From the NCBI RefSeq assembly GCF_006517175.1, contig NZ_CP041186.1:3313074-3377073 (forward strand): a DNA stretch of 64,000 nucleotides. Direction: 5' to 3'. A program made the translations under genes and the position numbers. Below, in pieces: positions 63,901-64,000 of the stretch; the stretch's first letter is position 1, and the number at the start of each line of letters is the position of its first letter. The notes under the pieces were generated by a model. The model was not told where the DNA came from and did no database searches. It saw only the letters and a program-made list of their open reading frames with translations. Source of the DNA: Persicimonas caeni (lineage in GTDB: Bacteria > Myxococcota_A > Bradymonadia > Bradymonadales > Bradymonadaceae).

Positions 63901-64000
63901 ATGGAGACGGAAAAGTGGGCCCACCTACTCGAGCGCGCCGGTACCGACACATTTGTCGGACGCCAGCGTGAACGCCACAGCTTCGAGCGTTTTTTGCGCG
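63901..64000 (+). CDS. N-terminal fragment of a probable AAA/STAND-type ATPase, truncated by window
   Basis: Only 33 residues are visible. The ATG at 63901 is preceded by AAGGTG three bases away from the spacer. TFVGRQRERHSFERFL matches the start of many AAA or STAND ATPases and LuxR-type regulators (FVGRxxE). The P-loop lies outside the window. A promoter is visible upstream at 63746. Confidence 0.55.
   Translation, partial: METEKWAHLLERAGTDTFVGRQRERHSFERFLR

Noticed and set aside
1-64000. tRNA and rRNA genes
   Set aside because: No GTTCGAATC-type T-arm with a matching acceptor stem was found, and no rRNA-like conserved stretches.

Overview
The window is high-GC, gene-dense bacterial chromosome from a free-living delta-type bacterium. 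The best guess is the Bradymonadales/Myxococcota neighbourhood. This rests on content, not on a marker-gene tree: several Ser/Thr kinases and PP2C phosphatases, an FHA protein, PEGA and choice-of-anchor (ASH-like) lipoproteins, a MopE-type metal-binding lipoprotein, several VWA lipoproteins, orphan type III secretion ring genes and a MoxR/vWA/beta-propeller system. No rRNA, tRNA, CRISPR array, insertion sequence or prophage was seen.

Layout. 0-3 kb: the end of an L,D-transpeptidase-like gene, two repeat blocks and uvrB. 3.3-9.6 kb: a tightly coupled minus-strand operon encoding a MoxR ATPase, a bpX5-like protein, a vWA-propeller protein and a bpX6-like protein. Divergent from it is a histidine kinase whose input domain resembles the XylR/DmpR aromatic-compound sensor (9.8-11.6 kb). 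11.6-12.0 kb: a purine-to-pyrimidine repeat array around a bidirectional terminator. 12-18 kb: a metal-binding-motif lipoprotein, a probable pseudokinase, cysS and trhO. 18.0-19.6 kb: a gene desert full of tandem repeats. 19.8-30 kb: a PPC-domain lipoprotein and a phospho-signalling cluster (PP2C with a kinase-like N-terminus, a double-FHA protein, RapZ, PP2C and two related Ser/Thr kinases).

30-38 kb: two paralogous VWA lipoproteins, rpsR, rpmG, a heavy-metal-binding protein, a metallophosphoesterase and a choice-of-anchor lipoprotein. 38-43 kb: a PEGA lipoprotein, a CpaF-like protein with a ruined P-loop, and two orphan type III secretion genes (sctQ, sctP). 43-56 kb: housekeeping genes: topA, a TPR protein, trxA, E2 and E3 of a 2-oxoacid dehydrogenase, chaC, an Mpo1-like gene, an HD hydrolase, an acyl-CoA dehydrogenase and a phosphotransferase. 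56-64 kb: a YfbK-like VWA lipoprotein, a comB-like gene, a TonB-like protein, a LOG-family hydrolase, an S1/P1-like secreted protein with an outer-membrane partner, a response regulator and the start of a probable AAA-type protein.

Most gene clusters are on the minus strand with 4-base stop/start overlaps. The clearest themes are phospho-signalling built on kinase, phosphatase and FHA modules, surface lipoproteins, and the MoxR-vWA-propeller module. Intergenic spaces carry at least three families of dispersed palindromic repeats. Family names come from reading the translations; no database search was possible.
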